The notes under the pieces: generated by a model
Seen by the model: the letters and a program-made list of their open reading frames with translations, nothing else
The model's database searches: none
Told to the model about the DNA's origin: nothing
Part shown: one piece after another, positions 17,438 through 27,122 of the stretch
How positions within the stretch are numbered: position 1 is the first letter of the stretch
How the letters are laid out: every line of letters starts with the position of its first letter
Position numbers and translations under genes: made by a program
Assembly (NCBI GenBank): GCA_016181725.1
Contig: JACOYT010000020.1
Coordinates: 1 to 49,224, forward strand
Source: Candidatus Roizmanbacteria bacterium
GTDB lineage: Bacteria > Patescibacteriota > Microgenomatia > UBA1406 > GWC2-37-13
Length of the DNA: 49,224 nucleotides
Direction: 5' to 3'

Positions 17438-17752
17438 ATGAAAAAGATCCAAGGATCAAAAGACCGACCCAGGATATCGGTCTTTCGATCGAATCAATAT
17501 GTATATACTCAAGCTATTGACGATGAGAACCGAGTCACTCTTGTTTCTGCCTCAAGTCTAACTTTAAACGGGAGAAAAGAGAGACAGAAGATAAAAAAGA
17601 GCGAGGAGGCACGGGTTGTTGGGAATGAGTTGGCGAAAAAACTTAAAAAAAAGGGCATAAAAGCCGCAGTTTTTGATAGAGGTTCCTATAGCTATTTAGG
17701 GAGGGTAAAGTCATTGGCTGAAGGGCTGCGAGAAGGAGGAATAGAGATTTAA
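17438..17752 (+). CDS. rplR: 50S ribosomal protein L18
   Basis: RPRISVFRSNQYVYTQAIDDE…AAVFDRGSYSYLGRVKSLAEGLREGGIEI. Confidence 0.96.
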   Translation: MKKIQGSKDRPRISVFRSNQYVYTQAIDDENRVTLVSASSLTLNGRKERQKIKKSEEARVVGNELAKKLKKKGIKAAVFDRGSYSYLGRVKSLAEGLREGGIEI

Positions 17753-17786
17753 TTTTCAATTTTCAAGGACCAATTTACAAACACAT

Positions 17787-18242
17787 ATGGCAGAAGAAAT
17801 AAAGGAAGAACCAAAACTCGAGGAGCGGGTGCTTTTGATCCGGAGGGTTTCAAAAAAGACACCCGGTGGAAACTATATCACGTTTTCTGCTCTTGTTGCG
17901 GTTGGCGACCGAAAAGGACGCTTGGGTATTGGTCTGGGTCGCTCACAGGAGGTTCCACCCGCCATCAAAAAAGCAATTGCATATGCGAAGAAACATATGA
18001 TTACCGTCGCGCTTTATAAATCTACCATACCGCATGAGATTTCGATAAAATATAAAGCATCAAAGGTTCTTTTGAAGCCTGCACCGGAGGGAACAGGGCT
18101 AAAAGTGGGAAGTGTTGCCCGCGCATTGCTTGAGGTTGCAGGCGTCAAAGATGTTTCTGGTAAAATCATCCGATCAAGAAATCAGATTTCAAATACGTAT
18201 GCAATTTTAAAAGCCTTAGAGGAATTAAAGGCGAAGAAATGA
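17787..18242 (+). CDS. rpsE: 30S ribosomal protein S5
   Basis: LEERVLLIRRVSKKTPGGNYITFSALVAVGDRKGRLGIGLGRSQEVPPAIKKA. Confidence 0.98.
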   Translation: MAEEIKEEPKLEERVLLIRRVSKKTPGGNYITFSALVAVGDRKGRLGIGLGRSQEVPPAIKKAIAYAKKHMITVALYKSTIPHEISIKYKASKVLLKPAPEGTGLKVGSVARALLEVAGVKDVSGKIIRSRNQISNTYAILKALEELKAKK

Positions 18243-18688
18243 CTATGTTTTTGTCACAGCTTCCCAAGACTGTCGCCTCAAAAAAGAAACGCGTTGGCAG
18301 GGGTTTAGGGAGCGCAAAAGGAGCAAAATCAGGACGCGGAACAACGCGCCATCAGAAAGCGCGGGAATCAATCCCTTTGTATTTTGAAGGAGGTCAGGCA
18401 AAACTCACGAAGAAATACCCACTTCTTCGTGGGAAAGGAAAAAACAAGTCTTACCGTCCAAAACCCGTTGTTGTTCATCTTGATGTATTAAATATATTCA
18501 AGGCAGGAGAGACGGTAGATCTTGCGAAGCTTGTTGAAAAAAGAATTGTAAAGAAGGCTGTGAAGGGGACCAGAGTAAAGATTGTTGCAAACGGAAAACT
18601 TGAAAAGAAACTTATCATCAAGCTTCCTGTCTCACACCAGGTTAAAGAACTAATCGTAAAGGCAGGAGGAAAAGTAGAACTTCTATGA
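18239..18688 (+). CDS. rplO: 50S ribosomal protein L15
   Basis: [28 protein letters not shown]…[19 protein letters not shown]. Confidence 0.97.
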   Translation: MTMFLSQLPKTVASKKKRVGRGLGSAKGAKSGRGTTRHQKARESIPLYFEGGQAKLTKKYPLLRGKGKNKSYRPKPVVVHLDVLNIFKAGETVDLAKLVEKRIVKKAVKGTRVKIVANGKLEKKLIIKLPVSHQVKELIVKAGGKVELL

Positions 18689-19971
18689 ATAGCATCTTAG
18701 AGAAAATACGACTTTTTCTTTCGGATCCGGAATTAAAAAGAAAGTCACTCTTCACACTCTTTATTATCCTGATATTTCGAGTGTTTGCGTTTTTGCCCGT
18801 TCCAGCAATCGATATTGCACGTTTACGGGTGTTGTTTGCACAAAATCAATTCTTGTCTCTTCTTGACATATTTTCAGGAGGGACTTTGATAAATTTTTCG
18901 GTGATGGCGTTGGGTTTAAATCCATACATCAACGCCTCAATCATATTTCAGCTTTTGACTATGGTAGTTCCTCAGCTTGAAGAACTTACAAAAGAAGGAG
19001 AATACGGCAGATTTAAAATAAATCAATATACCCGTTTCTTGACGGTTCCTTTGACCGTTCTTCAAGCGATCGGTATTTATTTTCTCTTGAGGAATCAGCG
19101 CGTCATAGGAGCGTTAAATCCTATTGAATTCTTTTCATTTATCGTTACACTCGTTGCGGGCACTTTTATTCTTATTTGGTTTGGAGAGTTGATTTCTGAA
19201 TTTGGTTTAGGGAATGGCATCTCGCTTCTTATTTTTGCAGGGATCGTGGGGAGGATTCCTGTAGTTTTGACTCAGACACTTACTACGGTTAATCAGGAGT
19301 TGCTACTGAACGTTGTAATATTTGTTGTTTTGGCATTATTTGTTATTGCAGCGGTGGTATTTATCAATGAAGCAATACGGAAAATTCCGGTATATTATGC
19401 CAAAAGAATCCGGGGACATCGGATGTATCAGGCACAAACAAACTACCTTCCGTTGAAATTAAATCAAGCAGGCGTCATCCCAATAATTTTTGCGGTTTCC
19501 TTTGTTTTGTTTCCTCAGCTTATCGGAAACTTCTTTCTCCAGGCAAAAAACCAGCTTGTCTCCTCTTCGGCTTCGTTCATCGTAGGTCTTTTCAATCCGC
19601 AAGGATTCTTTTATAATTTCTTTTACTTTTTCTTGGTTGTCGGTTTTACTTTTTTCTATACCATCGTAGTTTTTAATCCTCAAAAAATATCGGAAGAGAT
19701 ACAGAAACATGGGGGTTTTATTCCTGGGATACGACCCGGACTCTCAACGAAACAGTATTTAGAAAAAATACTTTATCGGATAACAACCGTTGGGGCGGTA
19801 TTTTTGGGTATAATAGCAATTCTTCCTGCAATTTTATCGCGCGCGACCGGAATGGCAAATTTGGTGATCGGTGGAACAGGGATTCTTATTGTGGTTTCGG
19901 TGATCCTTGAGACTTTTAAAATGATTGAGGCGCAGCTTGTTATGAAGAGTTATGAAAAATTTTCCTATTAA
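18685..19971 (+). CDS. secY: Preprotein translocase subunit SecY
   Basis: 428 aa, [33 protein letters not shown]…[20 protein letters not shown]. Confidence 0.99.
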   Translation: MNSILEKIRLFLSDPELKRKSLFTLFIILIFRVFAFLPVPAIDIARLRVLFAQNQFLSLLDIFSGGTLINFSVMALGLNPYINASIIFQLLTMVVPQLEELTKEGEYGRFKINQYTRFLTVPLTVLQAIGIYFLLRNQRVIGALNPIEFFSFIVTLVAGTFILIWFGELISEFGLGNGISLLIFAGIVGRIPVVLTQTLTTVNQELLLNVVIFVVLALFVIAAVVFINEAIRKIPVYYAKRIRGHRMYQAQTNYLPLKLNQAGVIPIIFAVSFVLFPQLIGNFFLQAKNQLVSSSASFIVGLFNPQGFFYNFFYFFLVVGFTFFYTIVVFNPQKISEEIQKHGGFIPGIRPGLSTKQYLEKILYRITTVGAVFLGIIAILPAILSRATGMANLVIGGTGILIVVSVILETFKMIEAQLVMKSYEKFSY

Positions 19972-19974
19972 CCT

Positions 19975-20148
19975 ATGCCCAAGAAAGGATCGCGGATGTT
20001 AGTTGGTCTCGTCTGTGAAGTTTGCAACAGGCAAAATTACGTAACTGAGAAAAATAGACTAACCGCCCAAAGCGCTCTACGGCTGAAGAAATACTGCGGT
20101 AGATGTAAAAAACACACCACGCATAAGGAAAAAAAGAAATTGGGGTAA
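19975..20148 (+). CDS. rpmG: 50S ribosomal protein L33
   Basis: Own translation (not in ORF track): MPKKGSRMLVGLVCEVCNRQNYVTEKNRLTAQSALRLKKYCGRCKKHTTHKEKKKLG. Confidence 0.9.
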   Translation: MPKKGSRMLVGLVCEVCNRQNYVTEKNRLTAQSALRLKKYCGRCKKHTTHKEKKKLG

Positions 20149-20152
20149 TACT

Positions 20153-21283
20153 ATGAAACTTGTTTTAGCTGGAATTCAAGGAGCAGGAAAATCAACTCAA
20201 GGAAATTTATTATCAAATCAGCTTAAGCTTCCATATCTTTCAACCGGTCATATCTTCCGGCAGATTGCAAAGGAAAAGACCACGCTTGGGCGATATGTAA
20301 AGGCTGTCATGAATGCGGGTATTTTAATTCCGGATGATAAGACGATTGAGATTGTCAACAAGTACCTATCGCGCAATGAGTATCGGAAAGGATACCTACT
20401 GGACGGATACCCAAGGACGCTTCGGCAAGCGCAGGAATTCAAAAATGACGTTGATAAATTCATATATATCGAAATACCCGATAAAGAAGCGCTCTGGAGA
20501 ATCTCACACAGAAATGATACGGCCCGAGATGACGAGACGCTTGAGGCAATAAGAAAACGGCTTGAGCTTTTTCATAAATATACCGAACCAGTTTTAGAAT
20601 ATTATGAAAAGCAGAGAAAACTGGTTACGGTTGATGGGACCCAGAGCGTTGAGGAGGTAAATGAAGAGATTTTAAAAAGTCTTGGAAAGCAGTTGATAAA
20701 AGATCAGGTAATTGCCTGGGAGAAAAAACATAAATCAATTATCGCAATCGTGGGTCTTGCCGGATCAGGAAAAACAGAGGCGGCGAAGTTTTTCAAAAAA
20801 GAGAAAAATCTGCCGGTCATAACATTTGGAGATGTTATAAACGAGTATGTTGATAAGCATGGCTTGAAACACGATGAAGAAACACACCACAAATTACGAT
20901 TGGAACTTCGAAAGAAGTACGGGATGGAGGCAATGGTGGTTTTGAATGAGAAAAAAATTCAAGATGCGCTCCGAGACAATATGATTATTGTTATAGACGG
21001 CCTTTATTCATGGGAAGAATTTGCGCATCTTAAGAAAACATTCCCTGAGGTTAAGATATATTTACTCGGGCTCTATGCGGATAAGGCGCTTCGATATCAG
21101 AGGATATCGAAGAGGAAGTATCGTGCAGGACTATTCGGAGAGGAAAGAGATGTAAACGAACTTATGGAGACAAATAAGGGTCCTGCAATTGCGTTTGCCG
21201 ATTTTCTTATAAAGAATAATTTTACGTTGCAGGATTTTCATGACAAGTTGGAAGATGTGTATCGCGAAGTGTATTTTGCCTAA
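20153..21283 (+). CDS. adk: Adenylate kinase (N-term) fused to a UPF0200/dephospho-CoA-kinase-like P-loop kinase (C-term)
   Basis: N-term GIQGAGKSTQGNLLSNQLKLPYLSTGHIFRQ…LLDGYPRT; second P-loop IAIVGLAGSGKTEAAKFF…HKLRLELRKKYGMEAMVVLN…VIDGLYSWEEF. Confidence 0.85.
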   Translation: MKLVLAGIQGAGKSTQGNLLSNQLKLPYLSTGHIFRQIAKEKTTLGRYVKAVMNAGILIPDDKTIEIVNKYLSRNEYRKGYLLDGYPRTLRQAQEFKNDVDKFIYIEIPDKEALWRISHRNDTARDDETLEAIRKRLELFHKYTEPVLEYYEKQRKLVTVDGTQSVEEVNEEILKSLGKQLIKDQVIAWEKKHKSIIAIVGLAGSGKTEAAKFFKKEKNLPVITFGDVINEYVDKHGLKHDEETHHKLRLELRKKYGMEAMVVLNEKKIQDALRDNMIIVIDGLYSWEEFAHLKKTFPEVKIYLLGLYADKALRYQRISKRKYRAGLFGEERDVNELMETNKGPAIAFADFLIKNNFTLQDFHDKLEDVYREVYFA

Positions 21284-21284
21284 G

Positions 21285-22037
21285 ATGGTAAAGCTAAAAA
21301 CCGAAGAAGAGATTGATATCATGGTTCAAGGAGGCAAGAAGTTACGGATAGTAGTTGCCAAATTAATTCCATCCGTAAAGCCGGGAGTTTCCACAGAGGA
21401 GATAGATAAGAAAGCAGAGGAGCTAATAAAAAAACAGGGTGCTGAACCGTCTTTTCAAAAGGTGAGGGGTTATTTTTGGAGCACCTGCCTTTCTATAAAC
21501 GAACAGGTTGTCCACACCCCGCCTTCAAAACGAATCATAAAAGAAGGCGATGTTTTCACGCTTGATATAGGGGTATATTTTCGAGGCTTTCATACGGATT
21601 TTGCAACAACGTTTATTGTTGGTAAAAAAAAGGACAAGGAGACTGAGAAGTTTCTGGATGTTGGAAGACAAACCCTGAAAAAAGCGCTTGAGAAGGTGAA
21701 GATGGGTAATTTCTTGGGGGAAGTTTCAGAAACGATAGAATCAGAGATAACGAAGCACGGCCTTTTTGTTTTAAAAGAGCTTACTGGTCACGGGATAGGA
21801 AGAGAACTTCATGAAGATCCTACCATCCCCGGATTTTTACCTAGACCAAAGGAGAAAACAGTTAAGGTGCGACCCGGTTTGGTGGTAGCGATTGAGGTGA
21901 TTTATTCAAAGGGAACAGATGCTATCGTATATGAAAAAGACAGCGATTGGTCACTGGTTACGGACGATCAAAGTCTTTCCGCATGTTTTGAACACACCAT
22001 TGCAATAAGAGGGAGAAATAGTATCATTTTGACCTGA
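21285..22037 (+). CDS. map: Methionine aminopeptidase type I
   Basis: MVKLKTEEEIDIMVQGGK…LDIGVYFRGFHTDFATTF…LTGHGIGRELHEDPTIPGF; start set at internal Met. Confidence 0.97.
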   Translation: MVKLKTEEEIDIMVQGGKKLRIVVAKLIPSVKPGVSTEEIDKKAEELIKKQGAEPSFQKVRGYFWSTCLSINEQVVHTPPSKRIIKEGDVFTLDIGVYFRGFHTDFATTFIVGKKKDKETEKFLDVGRQTLKKALEKVKMGNFLGEVSETIESEITKHGLFVLKELTGHGIGRELHEDPTIPGFLPRPKEKTVKVRPGLVVAIEVIYSKGTDAIVYEKDSDWSLVTDDQSLSACFEHTIAIRGRNSIILT

Positions 22038-22056
22038 TTTTGTGATACAATATATT
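22029..22056 (+). promoter_or_regulatory. Possible infA promoter TTGACC-16-TATATT, essentially leaderless
   Basis: -10 at 22051-22056, ATG at 22061. Confidence 0.45.
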
Positions 22057-22060
22057 CTTT

Positions 22061-22282
22061 ATGAAGGCGAAAGACGACGTGATCGTTGTTGAAGGAGAAG
22101 TGATAGAAAACTTACCAAATACCCTTTTTCGCGTACGCGTGTCAGATTCAGAACAAGTACTGTTATGTTATCTATCAGGCAAAATGAGGAAAAACTATAT
22201 AAAGATTTTGCCAGGGGATAGGGTTAGAGTTGAGTTGACGCCTTATGATTTAGCTCGCGGGCGGATTGTTTATCGAATGTAA
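22061..22282 (+). CDS. infA: Translation initiation factor IF-1
   Basis: [24 protein letters not shown]…[33 protein letters not shown]. Confidence 0.98.
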   Translation: MKAKDDVIVVEGEVIENLPNTLFRVRVSDSEQVLLCYLSGKMRKNYIKILPGDRVRVELTPYDLARGRIVYRM

Positions 22283-22286
22283 AAAC

Positions 22287-22400
22287 ATGCATGTTAGATC
22301 GTCGGTTAAAAAAATTTGCGCAAATTGCAAGCTGGTTAAGCGGAAGGGAAGACTGTACGTCATCTGTACAAACCCCAAGCACAAGCAGCGACAAGGATAG
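22287..22400 (+). CDS. rpmJ: 50S ribosomal protein L36
   Basis: Own translation: [37 protein letters not shown]. Confidence 0.96.
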   Translation: MHVRSSVKKICANCKLVKRKGRLYVICTNPKHKQRQG

Positions 22401-22439
22401 AAATTCAATGTTCAAAGTTCCAAATTCAAAGTTCTAAAT

Positions 22440-22865
22440 ATGGTAAGGCTTTTGGGTGTGAATTTGCCAGACGATAGAAAGGTCGCGTATGCGTTGACTC
22501 TTCTGTACGGAATCGGACAGAAAAGCTCCTCAACGATTCTTGCAAATATTGGTATTGACAGACAGAAACAAGTCAATCAACTGAGTGAAGATGAACTTAA
22601 GAAAATAAGCTCATATATTGAGAAGAATTTTAAAATAGAAGGTGATCTGAGAGAAGATATCACCGATCACATAAAAAGATTAAGGGAGATCGGGACCTAC
22701 CGAGGGTTACGGCATGTGCGCGGACTACCGGTTCGCGGGCAAAGAACCAGATCGAATGCCCGCACCAAAAGGGGCAAGAGAAAGACCGTCGGCGCACTAA
22801 AAAAAGAAGCGTGGGCAAAACTTGGCCAACAACAACAAAGAGAACAAGTTAAGCCGCGATCATAA
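22440..22865 (+). CDS. rpsM: 30S ribosomal protein S13
   Basis: MVRLLGVNLPDDRKVAYALTLLYGIG…RHVRGLPVRGQRTRSNARTKRGKRKTV. Confidence 0.98.
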   Translation: MVRLLGVNLPDDRKVAYALTLLYGIGQKSSSTILANIGIDRQKQVNQLSEDELKKISSYIEKNFKIEGDLREDITDHIKRLREIGTYRGLRHVRGLPVRGQRTRSNARTKRGKRKTVGALKKEAWAKLGQQQQREQVKPRS

Positions 22866-22867
22866 TT

Positions 22868-23242
22868 ATGAAAAAGAAAAAACCAACAAAAGTTCTTGAT
22901 AGGGGAAGAATCTATATAACCGCAACCTTCAACAACACCCTGATTACGGTTACTGATGGAAAAGGCAACCCTGTTGTAGCCGGCTCATGTGGGATGTACG
23001 GATTTTCTGGAACGCGAAAATCGACACCATATGCCGCAACAATTACGACAGAGGCAACCTTAAAAAAAGCAACGAACGAGCTTGGTCTGAGAGAAGCAAC
23101 AGTATTTGTAAAAGGGATCGGTCCTGGGCGCGAAGCTGCGCTTCGCGTCATCAAGGGGTTAAACATTGAGATAGGTAAAATTATCGATATTACACCGATT
23201 CCACATAATGGTGTTCGACCACCTAAGATTAGGCGGGTCTAA
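22868..23242 (+). CDS. rpsK: 30S ribosomal protein S11
   Basis: YITATFNNTLITVTDGKGNPV…VKGIGPGREAALRVI…DITPIPHNGVRPPKIRRV. Confidence 0.98.
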   Translation: MKKKKPTKVLDRGRIYITATFNNTLITVTDGKGNPVVAGSCGMYGFSGTRKSTPYAATITTEATLKKATNELGLREATVFVKGIGPGREAALRVIKGLNIEIGKIIDITPIPHNGVRPPKIRRV

Positions 23243-23246
23243 ATCT

Positions 23247-23867
23247 ATGCGCTATACAGGACCTAAGAACAAACTTGCACGACGAGAAGGTGCTGATCTG
23301 GGATTAAAAACGCCAGGATCAAAAAGCCACGCGTCACTTTTAAGGCGATTAAATGTCTTACCAGGACAGCACGGAATACGAAAAAGGAGAAAGCTGACAG
23401 AGCGGAGCCGGCAACTTAGGGAAAAGCAGAAATTACGTTTTCTTTTTGGAATTACCGAATCACAGTTAAAGAAATATTTCAAACGAGCAGTTAAAATGAA
23501 AGGAAACACCGGAGACAATCTTTGCCAATTATTAGAAAAACGACTTGATAACGTGGTGTACCGGTTGGGATTTGCTCCAACCAGAACCGCGGCTCGTCAA
23601 TTGGTTGGTCATCAACACGTTGCCGTAAACGGGAAGACAATTAATATCCCCTCATACAAGGTTTCGGTAAAGCAACAAGTTGCCTTTGCAAAAGAAAAGA
23701 CGATGAAAATTCCTCAAGTTGAATCAATCCTTGCGAATAAGACAATTATCATCCCAACATGGCTTGAGCGAAAAGGCGCGATTGGCATACTAAAAGCCGA
23801 GCCAACAAGCGAAGAGGTTGAAAAACAGATTAATTTAAGACCGGTGATCGAGTTTTATTCTCGATAA
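23247..23867 (+). CDS. rpsD: 30S ribosomal protein S4
   Basis: MRYTGPKNKLARREGADLGL…VYRLGFAPTRTAARQLVGHQHVAVNGKTINIPSY. Confidence 0.97.
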   Translation: MRYTGPKNKLARREGADLGLKTPGSKSHASLLRRLNVLPGQHGIRKRRKLTERSRQLREKQKLRFLFGITESQLKKYFKRAVKMKGNTGDNLCQLLEKRLDNVVYRLGFAPTRTAARQLVGHQHVAVNGKTINIPSYKVSVKQQVAFAKEKTMKIPQVESILANKTIIIPTWLERKGAIGILKAEPTSEEVEKQINLRPVIEFYSR

Positions 23868-23882
23868 GAGACATTAATAACT

Positions 23883-24809
23883 ATGATTGGTCCGCAATTC
23901 TTTACAAAAAAACTTGAAGAAACACCGACATACGGGAAGTTTGTGTTGGATCCTCTTCCATTGAGTTTTGGGAATAGTCTGGGAAATGCATTACGAAGAA
24001 CGCTTCTTTCTTCTTTAAAAGGAGCGGCAATTACCCAGGTTAAGGTAAATAACGCAGCGCACCTTTTCAGCACAGTAAAAGGAGTAAAAGAATCTGTTTT
24101 AGAGCTCGTACTTAATTTAAAACAGCTCCGCTTCCAAACATCAGGCGATGGGGCTTTCAAAGTAAGCGTGGATCTTAAAGGGAAAAAGAAGATCTTTGGA
24201 AAAGATGTAAAAGGTGAGGCAAAAGTTGTCAACGGTGATCTTTATTTGGCAGAGATAACAGACGACAAAGGAAAAGTTGATATTGAGGCAATTGTTGAAA
24301 CAGGGGTGGGGCTTCTTCCTGAAGATAGCGTAGAGAAAAAAGAAGCAGGTTACATAGCATTGGACGTATATTTCTCGCCGGTAAAAAAGGTAAGTTTTGC
24401 CGTTGAAGAGGCTCGTGTGGGAAGAAAGACAAATTTTGACCGATTGATTCTTGAGGTTTGGACCGATGGAACAATTACACCAGAGGAAGGCGTGAAACAA
24501 GCAGCTGAAATTTTAAAAGAACATTTCGCGCACATACTATCAGGAAAAGACAGTCCAAAAACGGGGGAAGAAGATCAAGAGGTTGAGGGAGAAAAGAAAG
24601 AAATCGATCACCGATTAAAAGACGTTATTATAGACGAGTTGAATCTTCCTTCCCGTGTCATAAACGCACTACTTCGGGAAAATATTGAGACGGTTTCGGA
24701 TTTGGTTAGGGTAGGAAAGGAGAAACTTATAGGGGTAAAGGGACTTGGAAAAAAGTCCTTTGTCTTGATTGAAGACGAGCTGAAGAAAATGGGCATTGAT
24801 CTTGAGTAG
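23883..24809 (+). CDS. rpoA: DNA-directed RNA polymerase subunit alpha
   Basis: FVLDPLPLSFGNSLGNALRRTLLSSLKGAAITQVKV; C-terminal helix-hairpin domain LPSRVINALLRENIETVSDLV. Confidence 0.98.
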   Translation: MIGPQFFTKKLEETPTYGKFVLDPLPLSFGNSLGNALRRTLLSSLKGAAITQVKVNNAAHLFSTVKGVKESVLELVLNLKQLRFQTSGDGAFKVSVDLKGKKKIFGKDVKGEAKVVNGDLYLAEITDDKGKVDIEAIVETGVGLLPEDSVEKKEAGYIALDVYFSPVKKVSFAVEEARVGRKTNFDRLILEVWTDGTITPEEGVKQAAEILKEHFAHILSGKDSPKTGEEDQEVEGEKKEIDHRLKDVIIDELNLPSRVINALLRENIETVSDLVRVGKEKLIGVKGLGKKSFVLIEDELKKMGIDLE

Positions 24810-24816
24810 TATTTTT

Positions 24817-25248
24817 ATGAGGCATAGGAGAAAGGTGAAAAAATTTAAGTCAGGAAAAGATGCGAATAAAATGCTTTTTCGGAAATTAACACGAAACTTT
24901 CTTTCGCGCGGCACGATAGTTACCTCCCTGAAGAAAGCAAAGGTTCTTAAGTCTGAGATCGAAAAATCGGTTCAAAAAGCGAAGAAAAACACGCAAGCGT
25001 CAAGAAATGTATTGCTTAAAAAGATTGCAGATAAGCGGATTATCGATATCCTTTCCAAACAGGTAGTTCCTGTTTTTACCGACGTATCAAGTGGATTTGT
25101 TCGGCTTATTAAACTGGGTCAGAGAGCTTCAGACGGAACCGAGATGGTAAAAGTGGAGTGGACGAAGCCAGTCGTTTTAAACGGAAAGAAACCTGAAAAG
25201 AAAAGTGATACTAGTGATACTGAGGTAAAAAAATCCAAATCAAAATGA
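24817..25248 (+). CDS. rplQ: 50S ribosomal protein L17
   Basis: MRHRRKVKKFKSGKDANKMLFRKLTRNFLSRGTIVTSLKKAK. Confidence 0.96.
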   Translation: MRHRRKVKKFKSGKDANKMLFRKLTRNFLSRGTIVTSLKKAKVLKSEIEKSVQKAKKNTQASRNVLLKKIADKRIIDILSKQVVPVFTDVSSGFVRLIKLGQRASDGTEMVKVEWTKPVVLNGKKPEKKSDTSDTEVKKSKSK

Positions 25249-25721
25249 CCACACCTATGGTAACCTTAACGAAATCAACGAAACCACAAAGAGAAATCAA
25301 TGTTCAAAGAGAGTGGCATATGGTTGATATGAAAGATCAGGTTTTAGGGAGGATTGCTGGAAAGATAGCTGCCTATCTTCAGGGAAAACATAAACGAAAT
25401 TACGTCCCATATCTTGATATGGGAGACTATGTGGTTATCATAAATGCAAGAAAGACACTTCTTACAGGGAAAAAACTTCAGTCAAAATACTACACTCGTT
25501 ATTCAGGTTATCCAGGCGGGCTTAAAAAGATTTCCGTCTCAAACCTCATGGAGAACAAACCGGAGGAGGTCATCCGACATGCGATATCTGGAATGCTGCC
25601 AAAGAATAAGCTTAGATCAAGACGCCTTAAGAGACTGTATGTATTTTCCGATGAGAGGCACCCATATGGAGACAAACTCAAAGCGCAAAACTCAAATCGC
25701 AAAACAAAATCTCAAAACTAA
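25245..25721 (+). CDS. rplM: 50S ribosomal protein L13
   Basis: REWHMVDMKDQVLGRIAGKIAAYLQGKHKRNYVPYLDMGDYVVIINA. Confidence 0.97.
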   Translation: MTTPMVTLTKSTKPQREINVQREWHMVDMKDQVLGRIAGKIAAYLQGKHKRNYVPYLDMGDYVVIINARKTLLTGKKLQSKYYTRYSGYPGGLKKISVSNLMENKPEEVIRHAISGMLPKNKLRSRRLKRLYVFSDERHPYGDKLKAQNSNRKTKSQN

Positions 25722-25726
25722 AAACT

Positions 25727-26185
25727 ATGGCGAGGAAACCAAAAGCATTGCAATATTACGAGGCGGTTGGAAGAAGGAAATCCGCAAGAGCCCGCGTAAG
25801 GCTTTATCTTGTTGAGGGAAAGGAGAAAGTTGCCAATATTGCCGGATTGAAGATTAAACAAGGTGAGATATTCATAAATAAAAAGCCAATAGAGGTCGTT
25901 TTTTCAAAGGAAGAAAATAAAGTGCGATATCTTCGGCCGCTTGCACTTACAGAAAGCGTAAATCGTTTTGCAATTTCCGCGCTTATAAAAGGTGGGGGAA
26001 GAAGCGGTTGGCTTGATGCGTTTATCCATGGACTCTCTCGCGCATTAGAAAAAACCGACAGAGAGGGGATGCGACCGATCCTTAAAAAAGAAGGTTACTT
26101 AACCAGAGATCCTCGCGTAAAAGAACGAAGAAAAGTAGGTACCGGAGGAAAAGCGCGAAGAAAGAAACAATCTCCAAAGCGATAA
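25727..26185 (+). CDS. rpsI: 30S ribosomal protein S9
   Basis: YYEAVGRRKSARARVRLY…IKGGGRSGWLDAFIHGLSRAL…TRDPRVKERRKVGTGGKARRKKQSPKR. Confidence 0.98.
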   Translation: MARKPKALQYYEAVGRRKSARARVRLYLVEGKEKVANIAGLKIKQGEIFINKKPIEVVFSKEENKVRYLRPLALTESVNRFAISALIKGGGRSGWLDAFIHGLSRALEKTDREGMRPILKKEGYLTRDPRVKERRKVGTGGKARRKKQSPKR

Positions 26186-26204
26186 ATCATACTCTATACT
26201 ATGT

Positions 26205-27122
26205 ATGATGGTAGATCTTTCTATAATTATTGTCTCCTATAACACAAAAGACGTCACGGAAAAATGCCTTCTGACATTAAAAGATACAATAAGAAAACAA
26301 AACAAGAGCACTACCTTTGAGATTATCGTTGTTGATAACGCTTCAGAAGATCAAACTGAGGAAATGCTTCAAAAGGTACAAGAGGTTTTTAGAAAAACAA
26401 AGATCTCCTTAAAGACGCTCTTAAATTCCCGAAATCTTGGATACGCGAAGGCAAACAACCAAGGTGCCGCTTTAGCAGAAGGCCGTTACCTACTGTTTCT
26501 TAATTCCGATGTCATTGTCGGCGATATTAATTTTTCAGAAATTCTCTCATTCATGGATGGTAACACTGATGTAGGCGTGTTAACCGTTCGGCTTGATCTT
26601 TTGGATGGAGGGATCGATCCTGCAAGCCATAGAGGGTTTCCGACGTTATGGCGCTCGTTTTGCTATTTCTTTGGGCTGGAGAGATTATTTGGAAAAATTC
26701 CCATCATAAATAGAGTCTTTGGCGGATACCATCTAACCTATACGGATCTTAACAAAACCCACGAGATTGATTCACCAACAGGAGCCTTTTATCTTATACG
26801 AAAAGGACTCTTTACCGAAGTAGGCAGGTTCAATGAATCTTTTTTTATGTATGGTGAAGATCTTGATCTTTCGTACCGAATTAAACAACTTGGAAAGCGA
26901 ATTATATACTTTCCAAAATACCGCGTCATCCATCTTAAATATCAAAGTGGCCTAAGAAGCAAGGATGACACGACACAAAAAGAAACGAGAAAGCACTTTT
27001 ACGACGCAATGAGGATCTTTTACGACAAACATTATGCAAAAAAGAAACCGCAATTCGTAAATGCACTCGTTTACTTTCTGATTACTAAAATGGAAAATGC
27101 CCATGAAAAGAATAGGAATTGA
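26205..27122 (+). CDS. Family 2 glycosyltransferase (rhamnosyltransferase-like)
   Basis: LSIIIVSYNTKDVTEKCL…NSRNLGYAKANNQGA…LFLNSDV…SPTGAFYLIRK. Confidence 0.92.
   Translation: MMVDLSIIIVSYNTKDVTEKCLLTLKDTIRKQNKSTTFEIIVVDNASEDQTEEMLQKVQEVFRKTKISLKTLLNSRNLGYAKANNQGAALAEGRYLLFLNSDVIVGDINFSEILSFMDGNTDVGVLTVRLDLLDGGIDPASHRGFPTLWRSFCYFFGLERLFGKIPIINRVFGGYHLTYTDLNKTHEIDSPTGAFYLIRKGLFTEVGRFNESFFMYGEDLDLSYRIKQLGKRIIYFPKYRVIHLKYQSGLRSKDDTTQKETRKHFYDAMRIFYDKHYAKKKPQFVNALVYFLITKMENAHEKNRN

Noticed and set aside
17752-18250. Missing rpmD (L30) between rpsE and rplO as a deletion finding
   Set aside because: rpsE and rplO overlap directly, and absence of L30 is already well known in CPR bacteria.
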